Shown here in pieces: positions 1 through 12,639 of a stretch of DNA of 64,000 nucleotides. The notes beneath the pieces were generated by a model, which saw only the letters and a list, made by a program, of their open reading frames with translations, had not been told where the DNA came from and searched no databases. Both the position numbers and the translations under genes were made by a program. This stretch comes from Druceiella hillmani (Eukaryota > Arthropoda > Insecta > Lepidoptera > Hepialidae), in assembly GCA_039881145.1 (NCBI GenBank), contig JAYKKI010000127.1, forward strand, positions 992,001 through 1,056,000, read 5' to 3'. How positions within the stretch are numbered: the stretch's first letter is position 1; each line of letters starts with the position of its first letter.

Positions 1-150
1 ATTGAAAAACAAAATACCACGTGAAAATGTTCTATTTCATTATCATGACGTTAAATATCTTCTTTACGTTAAAGTATATGTATCAAATAACATCAAATTT
101 GTTTATTTCTTCTGTCTAGTTTTAGTGTCAGACTAGAAGAACAATTGAGC

Positions 151-155
151 AATAT

Positions 156-205
<50 letters not shown>

Positions 206-225
206 ATGTGCATATGTGTATATAA
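151..225. repeat. TA/TG microsatellite
   Basis: Alternating TA with a TG-rich 3' end. It lies just upstream of long-repeat copy A. Simple repeat, no coding value. Confidence 0.9.
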
Positions 226-239
226 ACGTCAATTTTAAT

Positions 240-1390
240 TATATTATTGCAGCTTTTTAACTTGAATGCCGAATATAGTAAACGAGGTGTGCCGAATGGT
301 ATTTACGTGCATAGATTTCGTACGCATATGGAATATTTTTCTAAAATGTTTTATATTTCTAAGTTTTATATGATCAATATTAACAGATATTAATTGTCTC
401 AAATTTCTCAATTAATATTAGGAAAATAACATGTAATGTTGATATTTACAACATTATTTAGCGTTATTATAATTCAATCGCGTTAAGATAATTAGTAATA
501 CAATCAAAACGTTTATACAATTGTTAATAATCATTTGTTGTTAATAAATAATTGGAAATAATAAAATAATTACAAGTAATAATATCAAAATAAGGTGTAT
601 TGATGTTTACAATATAAATAATATGGCGTGATTATAATTCAATCTCGTTAATATGTATTTGATAATACAATCTAAGCGTTAATATATTTGTTAACAATAT
701 TATGAGCGAAATACATTGAATTTCGTGAATATTCGTTTACTAATATATATTTATACCAAAATTACTTACTCATGTTAATTTGATTTATTTACAAACATTC
801 TCTTTTAGAATGGAGTAGAGTATATGTACCAAAGAACTCAAACTAAATTTCGACTTAATAGTTTTTCAACGTATTATATATGTTTCATTACATGGATTAC
901 ACTAAAGCCAAAATGATTATTTATTCCCTATTCTTATTTATTTAAACCAATATTTTCAAATTGATTTTTATCTAGGACACCTTTTATTATTGCATTCAAA
1001 CATGCCGTTTATGATTTTGAATCTCTGAGCTGACAGTGAATTTAAAATCGTTCAGTACTTTTCAATTAACAAGTAGCAAATTTCAGATTACTTTACAAAG
1101 CGAACGGCGTCGCGGTAGAAGCTAAACAATGTAGGAAAATTGAGTTCCTTGGAAAGTTGTCAGCATTTTATGACGGCTTTTGGATTAAACTCAAATTGAC
1201 AAAGACGCACTTTATGTCGTCGAGTGAGTAGTATTTTTTAGTTCAGAATGAGTTTGAACATGTGAGATCATGGCATCCAGTTGTTTACGCCCTTGTGAAT
1301 CCCCGTGTCATTTCCACTCTAACGTTTGTAGTAATCTATTCCATAAAGCTTTACATTAAGAATTAATTTTTTTACGCTTTTTAGGACCAA
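240..1390 (+). repeat. Long AT-rich dispersed repeat, copy A (partial)
   Basis: Diverged copy of a non-coding repeat also found at about 1.64-4.15, 44.65-48.3 and 60.1-63.56 kb (same strand) and 58.0-58.8 kb (opposite strand). Shared landmarks include 'ATAGATTTCGTA' near 310, a '...TTTATGTCGTCGAGTGAGTAG' block near 1211 and a 'GAATTAA' block near 1360. It covers only the first third of the fullest copies. I see no open frame that is conserved between copies and recognise no TE family. It is either a non-autonomous element or a segmentally duplicated spacer. Confidence 0.6.
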
Positions 1391-1639
1391 GTTTTTTATA
1401 TACAAAAATGTATGAGATATGAATAAACGCGTGACCAAAAAAACCAGCGAAGCGGATATATCGAATATCCGTTTTTAATTTGAAATTAAATAACATGTTA
1501 CAATATTTTTTTTCGCCACCCTTACGTCAAATATATTTCATACTTATAAACATAATTGTTATATTGCACCGATGTTCTATCTAGTTTACACCCATTCTGC
1601 GTTTTTAAGCGTCAGTCGAAAAAGTCGAATGTCGTCTAC

Positions 1640-4150
1640 GTCAAATTGATTTATATTATTACAACTAATTCACTTCTATGCGTTATAAAGTAAACGATGA
1701 GTACACAATATCGTACATGAGTATAGACTTCGTATACGTGGGAATATCGAAATTGTTTTAAAAATATTCTATATGGCTGCGAATTTTATGTGACCAACAT
1801 ATAAGGTTATCCACTTTTATATTCTCAATTTTATAATTCCAATTAGCAAAATAAACAAAATAACGATGTTATATTGATATTTATAACATCATTTAACGTA
1901 ATTATAGTAAAAGGTTAAATACATTTTGGGCAAAATATAATGAGTTTTATGAATATACCTCAAATGATTAAATAAATATATTTGTACCAACCACAATTTA
2001 TCTGTTGAATTAGTTTAGTTACAAATATTTTTTTTTCGAATGGAATGGAGTACAAAAACAAATGGACTCAATACCATGTTTCGCCTTAATATATTTTTTT
2101 AACATATTTAACTTTCCATCTGGATATTTATCTCAAATTTGTTCCAATGAAAAAGGAATTACTTTGTTTTCCTTTATGATTAATTAAAACCAATATTTTT
2201 TAATTGGCTTTTATCTAGGATATATTTCCTTTTTGGTTTTGTATTCAACATGCCATTAACACATTAAAATCTATGAGATAAAGAAGTCATTGAGACATTA
2301 AGACAGTGAATTTAAAATTGTTAAACCTTTTTCAATGGGCAAATAATAAATTTCACACTTCTTTATGGCACGAAAGATGCCGCGGTAAAAGCTAAACAAT
2401 ATAAGAAAATTGACTCACGTGGAAAAGCCGTCGTCTACATCTTACGTCGGCTTTTGGATTAAACTCGAATAGCACTTGAATTGACAAAGGTACACTTTAC
2501 GTCGCCGGTGGTTATCATTTTCTTTTTTATGAGTATTGAACGCGTGAGGTCATTGCTACACGGTCGTCTGCGCCCTCAATAACTTCAATTTGGTGTTAAG
2601 ATTCTTAAAACCTTACCTTCAGAATTAAACTTTTTTATACCTTTTACGATGAAGATTGACTCGTTTAATTGGATTCATTCTCTTACAATCTGTCATGTTA
2701 TTTTTTTTTGATTCACTAAGCTTTCTGATGAGAGCTTTTCATTACAATAAAACTAAAGCAGCCTCGAATTGCCTTCCTATTTGTTAAGGTACGGTTTGGA
2801 ACTGTTTTGCCATCCAACAGTTGTCACTATGCAATTTTATTCACTTATTAAATTACCATCAATACCATATCAGTATTCAAATGTCATACTCCTTATACTC
2901 ATACAAACAAGAACTTGGGAATAGTAATTGGTTAGACAATTTAAATAATATATAATTTTAGAAATATTAATCAATTAAAGTACGGTAAATAAATAACCAC
3001 ACAAATTGATTATGTAACGCTTAGACTTTAAATAGAAAAATGTTAAAATAAACATGTTAACTCAGCAATTTTCTAATTGAAAATACATGTTAATTTAGGG
3101 AAGCTGTTAATTATTTTAGAGTTAATTCATCTTCTATTTAAGTAGTTAGAAATTAATACGGTAGTTTAGAATTTTAATTTATCTGCTATATTAACTTGTC
3201 ACATATGTTTTCGTCAATAAATATATTTTCATACTTCAGGTCATGATTGCTAACGGAATTCTATTTTTTCTTCCTCGGAATCAACAGATTTTTCAAGCTT
3301 TAAAAGTCGTTATAAAGTGTGTACCTCCAAATAATAAATATTTTCACTGAATTCGTAATTGAAATTGATTGGTATTTATTATAATATTTTTAGCATATTA
3401 TTATAGTGTTTCAGTCACCTGACCGATTGTTTATTATGCATAATAAAAATTCCAAATTCTTTCGTACGGGTTAAAAAAAGATTTAACGTTTTAATAGGTG
3501 TGATAAAGTAAATATAATGGGTATGGCATGGAGGTTTGGTAACGGTGTCTGTTTATGGGGTAATATTGTATTTAAATGAAACTTAAGTTCAAATGCACAT
3601 GTATTAATTGATTTTCCTCTGTAGATACCATTATAATACCGCACGAACTTAATAACTTTTCAACCGCCCCGCGTTGCAGAGTGCATTTAGCCTCAGGGCA
3701 CAGAAGCTTATCTGTGAGCACACATAAAGCTCCAGTTGCCAGAATAATATCATTTACTGAATTAGTCGCTTACAGACTTAGTCAGATCTCTCCGAATATT
3801 AATGCACATATCACGTTAGTGTTACGTTAGTTACCAGGGCTTATATTTATGTAATAAACGTAGTTCTTTAAGAACAATTTTAATTTACATAAATATAAAG
3901 TTATTTTGTAACTGAGATTTATAATTGTACTGGCTAGTTAATTCCATTATATATTTGTTTGTTTATATGTTAATTTGTTATAAAAAATAACATTTTAGAA
4001 CGAACATTTTGGATTTACGTATAATATGCCTATTAAATCGCTGTCATTACTAAATTGCAAATTGCTCATTCTCTTTAATAAAATCTAAAAATTATTAATT
4101 ATATAAATATTATAACATGCAATTATATAAAATATTTAAGAAAATTTATA
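1640..4150 (+). repeat. Long AT-rich dispersed repeat, copy B
   Basis: Tandem to copy A in the same orientation, with corresponding blocks about 1.25 kb apart. It extends further 3' than A, matching 47.88-48.29 and 63.13-63.53 kb through blocks such as the 'TAATACCGCACG' region near 3636. It lacks the roughly 1.5-kb stretch with the AGACAGAC-type repeat seen in copies C and D, so that insertion is younger than the split from B. The part from 3132 onward is also the left arm of the large palindrome. No coding capacity recognised. Confidence 0.6.
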
Positions 4151-5973
4151 AGTAAAATATAAAAATGTTGTGTCAACATTATTCATACCGGTTTTTTGTA
4201 TAATTTACATCCTGTAGTGAGATGCGTACCTTTACTTCCTTATTTGTTTTATTTGTATATAAATCTAAATATATGTGGTAGCAAATATATAAATATTTTA
4301 ATTTAATATTTCTAAATCTACACATTTAACATTACATAAATATTAAATATAAATTAATTCAAAATTAAATAAATTCTATTTCAGCCAATTGGAATCCAGC
4401 GCAAAAAAGCTTTTCAAACATGATAATTCCATAGCCCGGTTAAACATGAAAAAAAATTAATTAATAACGTTCGAAATATTATTTTGGTCATACGCGTATT
4501 GAACAAATATTTTCGATTTTCTTATATGCCTTGATGATGTTTTGGAAGACGCGATTTTCACTTTAGATATAATTTAGCATAATGTAAAAGAAAGATATAG
4601 AGCAATAAGTAGAAAAAGTGAATGAAATGAGAATAGTGCTTATGTGTTATTATTTTTGGTTCATTTTGAACCTTCACTGAGATAAACGTAAACCATTTTG
4701 TTGCCATTTCGTTTCTACATTTATCACGCCTATTTCTGCTGCTTATAATGAAGATGATAATAAATTGTAACACTAAAAACATCATTGGTTAACTTATGAA
4801 GCTTTTTTATTGAAAGCTTCGACCTCATTTTTTCAACCGGCGTTAAGACTTTCCAACCATCAATCAGTTTACTTTAAGCAATATGATTTTCATTGTTTAT
4901 GTACTTTATTCACTTTCATGCATAATTTGTTATTCACATAGTTTAATAAAGAATTGTTTTCCCCATTTTTATCCTTAATTATCTAAATCTATTCTATTCT
5001 AGTCAATTAAAATAATTCTTCCAAAAAAGTACTTGAAAGTTGTAATATTCCAGATATTCATTTAACTTCAATTATTTTGGAATAACATTTCTTTATTCAA
5101 ATTGGTAACATTCAATAAAATTTAAAATTATCACTAGTTGTGTCGACGTCTATATGTAGAATATCATTAAACAGACCTACCATACAGCGTATTAGGAAAT
5201 CCCAACGGATATACAAAAAAATATTTTCCATTTGGTACATAACTATGTTTTGATTGCCTTGTTACATATCAGCAATTTTACTTCACAAAGTACAAAACTT
5301 TCGAATTTTTCCTCACAATAATAGTAATTACCATCTCTCGACTTTTAAAAAATTACTCCTCCTTCCTGAGTTGACCTTAATTCAAATCGCCATATATGCC
5401 TTCTTTATGCACATGAGCGTATCAAAAATTAGTTATAAAAAATCAACAGATTTTCAAACGAAATCGATTTATTGAAAACGAATGACATTTTTTTATTGCT
5501 ACATATTTTTCCACAGTGTACGAAGTATAATTACAAGAAGTTTCCAATAATTAATCAATACGACAAGGGTTCAAATAATTCTAAACTGCCTGATGTGTAA
5601 ATAAAACAACTTTAATCTATTTCCGTGCAAGTATAAAAGTGAAAGGTATGAAGTTCACTTTACTGATCCACTTCCATTAGATTAAGCATTTTATTCTTAA
5701 ATAATATACTTAAAAATTCCCTATTTTAAATTAATTATTAAGTATATCATCATAACACAAAGTAGTCGGTCATAGTACCTTAAGAGTCCGCATAAACCAA
5801 AAGCAAGAAAAATTATATTAATTAATAATGGAGAAAGCCAGTTAAATTGTGTGCAAACGTAAAACTATTTTAAGATCTTCCTGAACCTTCTTAAAGATTA
5901 ACAGGAATTTTGAAATCCAAGAGCAAATCACCATTTGTTTAACGTCACATCTAATATTCCCGACCCATCATCT

Positions 5974-5975
<2 letters not shown>
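3132..5975 (+). repeat. Giant palindrome, left arm
   Basis: Reverse complement of 6118-8961. Every paired coordinate sums to 12,093 (centre 6046.5). Spot checks at the outer edge (3132 and 8961), the middle (3241-3300 and 8793-8852) and the inner edge show no mismatch. Two 73-75 residue frames are repeated identically on the opposite strands, which gives two more long identity checks. The outer part belongs to long-repeat copy B. The rest is unrecognised AT-rich DNA without a gene. Confidence 0.95.
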
Positions 5976-6031
<56 letters not shown>

Positions 6032-6071
6032 GTGTGTGTATATATATGTATGTATATATATGTATATATAT

Positions 6072-6117
<46 letters not shown>
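5976..6117. repeat. TA microsatellite at palindrome centre
   Basis: Long TA tract with interspersed TG and CA steps, flanked on both sides by the same sequence in opposite orientation ('CCCATCATCTCC' and 'GGAGATGATGGG'). It can extrude as a cruciform or hairpin and is the symmetry axis of the 5.8-kb palindrome. Open frames through it are only Tyr-Ile runs and are not genes. Confidence 0.95.
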
Positions 6118-6119
<2 letters not shown>

Positions 6120-8961
6120 AGATGATGGGTCGGGAATATTAGATGTGACGTTAAACAAATGGTGATTTGCTCTTGGATTTCAAAATTCCTGTTAATCTTT
6201 AAGAAGGTTCAGGAAGATCTTAAAATAGTTTTACGTTTGCACACAATTTAACTGGCTTTCTCCATTATTAATTAATATAATTTTTCTTGCTTTTGGTTTA
6301 TGCGGACTCTTAAGGTACTATGACCGACTACTTTGTGTTATGATGATATACTTAATAATTAATTTAAAATAGGGAATTTTTAAGTATATTATTTAAGAAT
6401 AAAATGCTTAATCTAATGGAAGTGGATCAGTAAAGTGAACTTCATACCTTTCACTTTTATACTTGCACGGAAATAGATTAAAGTTGTTTTATTTACACAT
6501 CAGGCAGTTTAGAATTATTTGAACCCTTGTCGTATTGATTAATTATTGGAAACTTCTTGTAATTATACTTCGTACACTGTGGAAAAATATGTAGCAATAA
6601 AAAAATGTCATTCGTTTTCAATAAATCGATTTCGTTTGAAAATCTGTTGATTTTTTATAACTAATTTTTGATACGCTCATGTGCATAAAGAAGGCATATA
6701 TGGCGATTTGAATTAAGGTCAACTCAGGAAGGAGGAGTAATTTTTTAAAAGTCGAGAGATGGTAATTACTATTATTGTGAGGAAAAATTCGAAAGTTTTG
6801 TACTTTGTGAAGTAAAATTGCTGATATGTAACAAGGCAATCAAAACATAGTTATGTACCAAATGGAAAATATTTTTTTGTATATCCGTTGGGATTTCCTA
6901 ATACGCTGTATGGTAGGTCTGTTTAATGATATTCTACATATAGACGTCGACACAACTAGTGATAATTTTAAATTTTATTGAATGTTACCAATTTGAATAA
7001 AGAAATGTTATTCCAAAATAATTGAAGTTAAATGAATATCTGGAATATTACAACTTTCAAGTACTTTTTTGGAAGAATTATTTTAATTGACTAGAATAGA
7101 ATAGATTTAGATAATTAAGGATAAAAATGGGGAAAACAATTCTTTATTAAACTATGTGAATAACAAATTATGCATGAAAGTGAATAAAGTACATAAACAA
7201 TGAAAATCATATTGCTTAAAGTAAACTGATTGATGGTTGGAAAGTCTTAACGCCGGTTGAAAAAATGAGGTCGAAGCTTTCAATAAAAAAGCTTCATAAG
7301 TTAACCAATGATGTTTTTAGTGTTACAATTTATTATCATCTTCATTATAAGCAGCAGAAATAGGCGTGATAAATGTAGAAACGAAATGGCAACAAAATGG
7401 TTTACGTTTATCTCAGTGAAGGTTCAAAATGAACCAAAAATAATAACACATAAGCACTATTCTCATTTCATTCACTTTTTCTACTTATTGCTCTATATCT
7501 TTCTTTTACATTATGCTAAATTATATCTAAAGTGAAAATCGCGTCTTCCAAAACATCATCAAGGCATATAAGAAAATCGAAAATATTTGTTCAATACGCG
7601 TATGACCAAAATAATATTTCGAACGTTATTAATTAATTTTTTTTCATGTTTAACCGGGCTATGGAATTATCATGTTTGAAAAGCTTTTTTGCGCTGGATT
7701 CCAATTGGCTGAAATAGAATTTATTTAATTTTGAATTAATTTATATTTAATATTTATGTAATGTTAAATGTGTAGATTTAGAAATATTAAATTAAAATAT
7801 TTATATATTTGCTACCACATATATTTAGATTTATATACAAATAAAACAAATAAGGAAGTAAAGGTACGCATCTCACTACAGGATGTAAATTATACAAAAA
7901 ACCGGTATGAATAATGTTGACACAACATTTTTATATTTTACTTATAAATTTTCTTAAATATTTTATATAATTGCATGTTATAATATTTATATAATTAATA
8001 ATTTTTAGATTTTATTAAAGAGAATGAGCAATTTGCAATTTAGTAATGACAGCGATTTAATAGGCATATTATACGTAAATCCAAAATGTTCGTTCTAAAA
8101 TGTTATTTTTTATAACAAATTAACATATAAACAAACAAATATATAATGGAATTAACTAGCCAGTACAATTATAAATCTCAGTTACAAAATAACTTTATAT
8201 TTATGTAAATTAAAATTGTTCTTAAAGAACTACGTTTATTACATAAATATAAGCCCTGGTAACTAACGTAACACTAACGTGATATGTGCATTAATATTCG
8301 GAGAGATCTGACTAAGTCTGTAAGCGACTAATTCAGTAAATGATATTATTCTGGCAACTGGAGCTTTATGTGTGCTCACAGATAAGCTTCTGTGCCCTGA
8401 GGCTAAATGCACTCTGCAACGCGGGGCGGTTGAAAAGTTATTAAGTTCGTGCGGTATTATAATGGTATCTACAGAGGAAAATCAATTAATACATGTGCAT
8501 TTGAACTTAAGTTTCATTTAAATACAATATTACCCCATAAACAGACACCGTTACCAAACCTCCATGCCATACCCATTATATTTACTTTATCACACCTATT
8601 AAAACGTTAAATCTTTTTTTAACCCGTACGAAAGAATTTGGAATTTTTATTATGCATAATAAACAATCGGTCAGGTGACTGAAACACTATAATAATATGC
8701 TAAAAATATTATAATAAATACCAATCAATTTCAATTACGAATTCAGTGAAAATATTTATTATTTGGAGGTACACACTTTATAACGACTTTTAAAGCTTGA
8801 AAAATCTGTTGATTCCGAGGAAGAAAAAATAGAATTCCGTTAGCAATCATGACCTGAAGTATGAAAATATATTTATTGACGAAAACATATGTGACAAGTT
8901 AATATAGCAGATAAATTAAAATTCTAAACTACCGTATTAATTTCTAACTACTTAAATAGAA
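6118..8961 (-). repeat. Giant palindrome, right arm
   Basis: Inverted copy of 3132-5975, apparently without substitutions. Identity this high in AT-rich non-coding DNA means a very recent fold-back duplication, ongoing gene conversion, or an assembly or library artefact. It ends at 8961 inside sequence homologous to copy B, with no terminal motif or target duplication that would mark a transposon. Confidence 0.95.
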
Positions 8962-9029
8962 ATAGAAAATTATATTAATTAATTAATATAATTTTCATAT
9001 TATATTTAATTATAATATTATATTTAATA
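8962..9029. other. Palindromic AT-rich junction
   Basis: Begins with a perfect self-complementary stretch of about 32 bp, then AT-rich filler with repeated 'TATTATATTTAAT' words. The same 'AATTATATTAATTAA' word restarts the third copy at 9030. This looks like filler generated by repeated template switching. Confidence 0.6.
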
Positions 9030-9195
9030 GAAAATTATATTAATTAATAATGGAGAAAGCCAGTTAAATTGTGTGCAAACGTAAAACTATTTTAAGATCT
9101 TCCTGAACCTTCTTAAAGATTAACAGGAATTTTGAAATCCAAGAGCAAATCACCATTTGTTTAACGTCACATCTAATATTCCCGACCCATCATCT

Positions 9196-9197
<2 letters not shown>
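9030..9197 (+). repeat. Third identical copy of inner arm sequence (168 bp)
   Basis: Identical by eye to 5808-5975, in the same orientation, and like it runs into a TA tract. It lies just outside the right arm. After its TA tract the sequence is different ('GTTTATGATGGG'), so this may be the native continuation that the palindrome interrupts. Confidence 0.9.
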
Positions 9198-9265
<68 letters not shown>

Positions 9266-9305
9266 ATATATATACATATATATACATACATATATATACA
9301 CACAC

Positions 9306-9340
<35 letters not shown>
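9198..9340. repeat. TA microsatellite
   Basis: TA tract with TG and CA interruptions. It joins the 168-bp third copy to the start of the permuted 1.2-kb unit. Frames through it are low complexity. Confidence 0.95.
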
Positions 9341-10555
9341 GTTTATGATGGGATTTGATACGGTGGAAAATCATCCGGCAATTTTTGGGGTGAAAACTTC
9401 ATTAAGAAAGCTTTTTATATTTACTGTGCACATTTACACATATATACACAGACATTATTATTATTACGACGACTTTCAACCGGGCCCGAAGATTATTTAA
9501 AAATTATTTTATATTGTAATTAAATATCTCTGACTAATAGTTACATACAGAAATTATTGTTTTTTTTTAAATTAAATGAAAACAATATTTATTTTCCTGC
9601 TTAATTTTTATAACACTGTGCACCAAAACTAAAAAAACGAGTCTTTATAATATCACTCAATTGTCCATACCTATGTTCGTGACAGCTGTTTTTATCAAAA
9701 ATTGCTTGATATACAAATTTTAAATATGTTCATTCCACAAAGATCAAATTAAGTTTTAAAATGTGTCTTGTCGAGTATCGATTGAAAGTATTCGAAGCAG
9801 TTTTTTTTAAATTTTATGTGACTTAGATCAAGAATTTTAAGACAATGCCCACTAAAAATACATATTACCCTCCTATCTCCGAAGCTCCTAAAATGAAAAT
9901 AATAAAAAAAATCCGAAGAGCTTTCGGCAAACCTCTGGATATCCTGCCGCAAGTCTGGCGAAAGCTCATTCAAAAATTATAAGAATGATTTTAAATCTCG
10001 ATAAATTTTCGATTACTTGCACCTGTAAAATACATACTAGGCTAAGTATTCAAATAGTAAATTAAAAACATTAGTAAATGGTTTAGCAAAAATATTGCAC
10101 TTTAAATGTTTACATATAACTAATTGTGTATGAAATTCCCGTAGTGCAAGTTTTATTGGTCCTTATGTAACAAGTTTATTTCCATTAGTTTATATCTTTA
10201 TTACCAGATAAAAAATCCTGGTAATTTCATTACAGGCAGAAATTTTGTAAATTATGTGAAGCGATTTATTGGGAACATATATTTACTAATATTTTGCATT
10301 TGTCTTAAATGGAGTACGAACTGGGATATGAATTTGATTTATTCATTTATTTATTGAATAAATCTCATAGAACGGTAGAAAGACAAAACTTTCGCTTTTG
10401 AACTTTATTCATGGTATAAATTGTCACCATGACGCCGTAGACTTGCGAATCGTAAATCACGGCACTATTATTACATTCGATCACAGACGACTCGAAAACC
10501 CAAAGTCACTAAATTTGTAGACGGTGGAGCGCGGTAGAGCGCGACAAATTGAACA
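9341..10555 (+). repeat. 1.2-kb unknown element, left copy (order TA-A-B)
   Basis: Block A (9341-9465, starting 'GTTTATGATGGG') is followed directly by block B (about 9466-10555, with 'CCGGGCCCGAAG' near 9480 and ending 'GAGCGCGACAAATTG'). Both blocks match 12370-13740 in inverted orientation with moderate divergence (roughly a tenth of positions by eye). I do not recognise the family. The match includes an unusually conserved 74-codon frame described separately. Confidence 0.75.
9749..9973 (-). pseudogene. Paired 74-codon frame in left copy of 1.2-kb element
   Basis: Open frame without an ATG (first codon TTG) rich in Phe, containing 'VQRFAESS'-like 'IQRFAESSSDFF' and ending 'FDKTHFKT'-like 'LDKTHFKT'. 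Its inverted partner at 13222-13443 keeps the frame despite substitutions and a one-codon indel. No domain is recognised, and no start codon or RNA-level evidence supports it as a gene. It may be a fragment of a former TE protein or a chance conserved frame. Confidence 0.2.
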
Positions 10556-10814
10556 TAAAACATAAAATTGAACATAACCCTCAAGACATGGAGACAACGA
10601 AATGAGCCGTGACCCGACGAAAACTCGTCGCGATTGAGTAAAATATTATGATGCTCGATGAACTTGCAGTGTATATTCTGTCGTTTGATAAAAATGACCG
10701 ACTATAAAATTGTTTTTTAAATCGAAATCAGATATTTAAAAAAGGAATTGTTTTTAAGTTAAAGCTTAATACAAATAAATTTGATGTTTGAAAAAAGAGG
10801 AAAACAGTATTGTG

Positions 10815-11076
10815 AGTAATAATATCATCATCAAAAACATCACCAGCCGGAAGAAACCTATTGCTGAACATAGGCCTCCCCCGTAAATTAGATCCCATGC
10901 CGCTAGCATCCAACTGCTCCTCGTGATTGTTACCACCTCATTTATCCAGATAATGGAGAGCTGCCAGTACATGGTCAGTATTTGAAGACCTTTTTTCCCC
11001 AATATTCTTCGGTTCTGCACGTTGTGCTGCCCATTGCCACTTTAGCCTGATTATCTTTCAAGCCATATCAGTAACT
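10815..11076 (-). pseudogene. RTE-like non-LTR retrotransposon, 3' end fossil
   Basis: The minus strand translates in broken frames to the C-terminal region typical of insect RTE elements. It reads TDMA then 'IIRLKWQWAAQRAE' (family pattern I..LKW.WAGH.AR), then a KVFKY-PCTG stretch in place of the usual ..WRPRTGKR block, a remnant of the GRP..RW segment, and 'GEAYVQQ', a common RTE C-terminal signature. It is followed by the 'ACATAGGCCTCCCCC' block (plus-strand reading) and an ATG/ATC-rich 3' tail near 10820-10832. It contains several stops and at least two frame changes. This is a 5'-truncated dead copy, and it points to an insect host. Confidence 0.8.
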
Positions 11077-11720
11077 TTAGTTCTACAAATCTCTATCTCA
11101 TATTTCATGGAAAAGAATACAGCAAATTGTAAATATACAATTCTCTGCAGAAAAATACAAATCTCAAAGTTTATACATAGATTTATAAACATAATAGATT
11201 ACAATGAACACATAGATTACAATGTTTAAACAAAATAATTAATAGTAAAAAAGGTATATTTAAGTACTATAGGACACTGAGTTTAATTTGTCCTTTCCAT
11301 TTCAAGACGACATAGCGGGAAAGAAAGAAAGGTATCGAGTGGATATCCATGATTTAGAAGTGAAACAGCCGTATATATTGTTAAGTGAAACATATGTTTA
11401 CGCATAATATAATGAAAACTTGTTTCCCAATAGATTGAAAATTCAATAAATTAAAACATTTATTCTCCTATCTTTGATTCCATTTAATGTGAATTGTTGA
11501 AAAAGAGAACCACGAATGAACACGAACAAAAATTATTACATTATTTGATACATAACGGCATGTATGCACCACAGAAAAACTGTACCAAGCAATGTTAACT
11601 GACGCGATATGAGATTGGCAATGGAGGGGGAAATTATCCACCGCTTGTTTTTCCTACTATCAATTTATTTTTCTTTTCTTTAGTTTCATTTCTCCGCAAA
11701 GGAAGATAAATTACCGTGGC

Positions 11721-11853
11721 AAAATTACTATTTAATTTTATAAAACCACAGTTATTTTATAGTTTAAAGTTCCAATCCCAATGACTGCCGATAGAAGTGA
11801 AAACTTTAAACTATAAAATAACTGTGGTTTTTATAAAATTTTATAGTAATTTT
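11721..11853. repeat. Inverted repeat, about 51-bp arms with 30-nt spacer
   Basis: Arms 11721-11771 and 11802-11853 are almost perfectly complementary ('CCACAGTTATTTTATAG' in the left arm). No flanking duplication is evident. It is either a small fold-back MITE or a template-switch product. The plus-strand frame that starts in the right arm is not convincing as a gene. Confidence 0.85.
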
Positions 11854-12500
11854 AATTTTAAAAACCGGCGACAAAAATATTATCGAACAACTGAAAATTT
11901 GTTTGACCGCACTAGTAAGAGAACTCCTAAACCACTATCAAAGACACATTGCATGATGTTAAGTAGAGATCAAATATTAAAAAAATAAATAATATGAAAT
12001 TTTTAAACGCAAATGTTGACACGAATATTGGAAATATTTGAAAATAAATACTTTGTTTTTGTAATAAATTTTTTTATTTAAAAATATTACCATATTTAGT
12101 ACTCACTGTTGTGCTGCACAGTTATCCTACAATTAAAAAATTAAAATAATACACACACTAAAACACAATTTAAACAATGCATAGTATATAACTTTGCACG
12201 TAGTCAATTTAACTATACTTGGATATACTCGTACACGCTATAATATTGCACAACACGGCACCTTTGTTAGCCAAATATACTGCTATTACAACAGGTCGAT
12301 GACGCGAACTCACAAGAATTTATCCCTCAAGCATTACCAAAAAGCGTCAAATGCGCGCATCATACAGTCGGATATATACAAAATGTCGGTGTATAAATGT
12401 GTTAATGTGCACAGTAAATATAAGATGCTTTCTTAATGAAGTTTTCACCCCAAAAATTGTCGGATGATTTTCCACCGTATCAAATCCCATCATAAACTAA

Positions 12501-12503
12501 ATA

Positions 12504-12588
<85 letters not shown>

Positions 12589-12602
12589 GTATATATATAT
12601 AA

Positions 12603-12638
<36 letters not shown>

Positions 12639-12639
12639 G
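12501..12639. repeat. TA microsatellite inside permuted element
   Basis: TA tract with a short CA run near 12603-12620. It separates blocks B and A of the right copy. Confidence 0.95.

Noticed and set aside
2725..2745. 'CTGATGAGAGC' as a hammerhead core in long-repeat copy B
   Set aside because: No GAAA or closing stems at the right distance, and the word is not kept in copies C and D.
4558..7535. 75- and 73-codon frames that occur twice on opposite strands
   Set aside because: They repeat only because the palindrome arms are identical. No motif, Kozak-like context or splice structure supports them.
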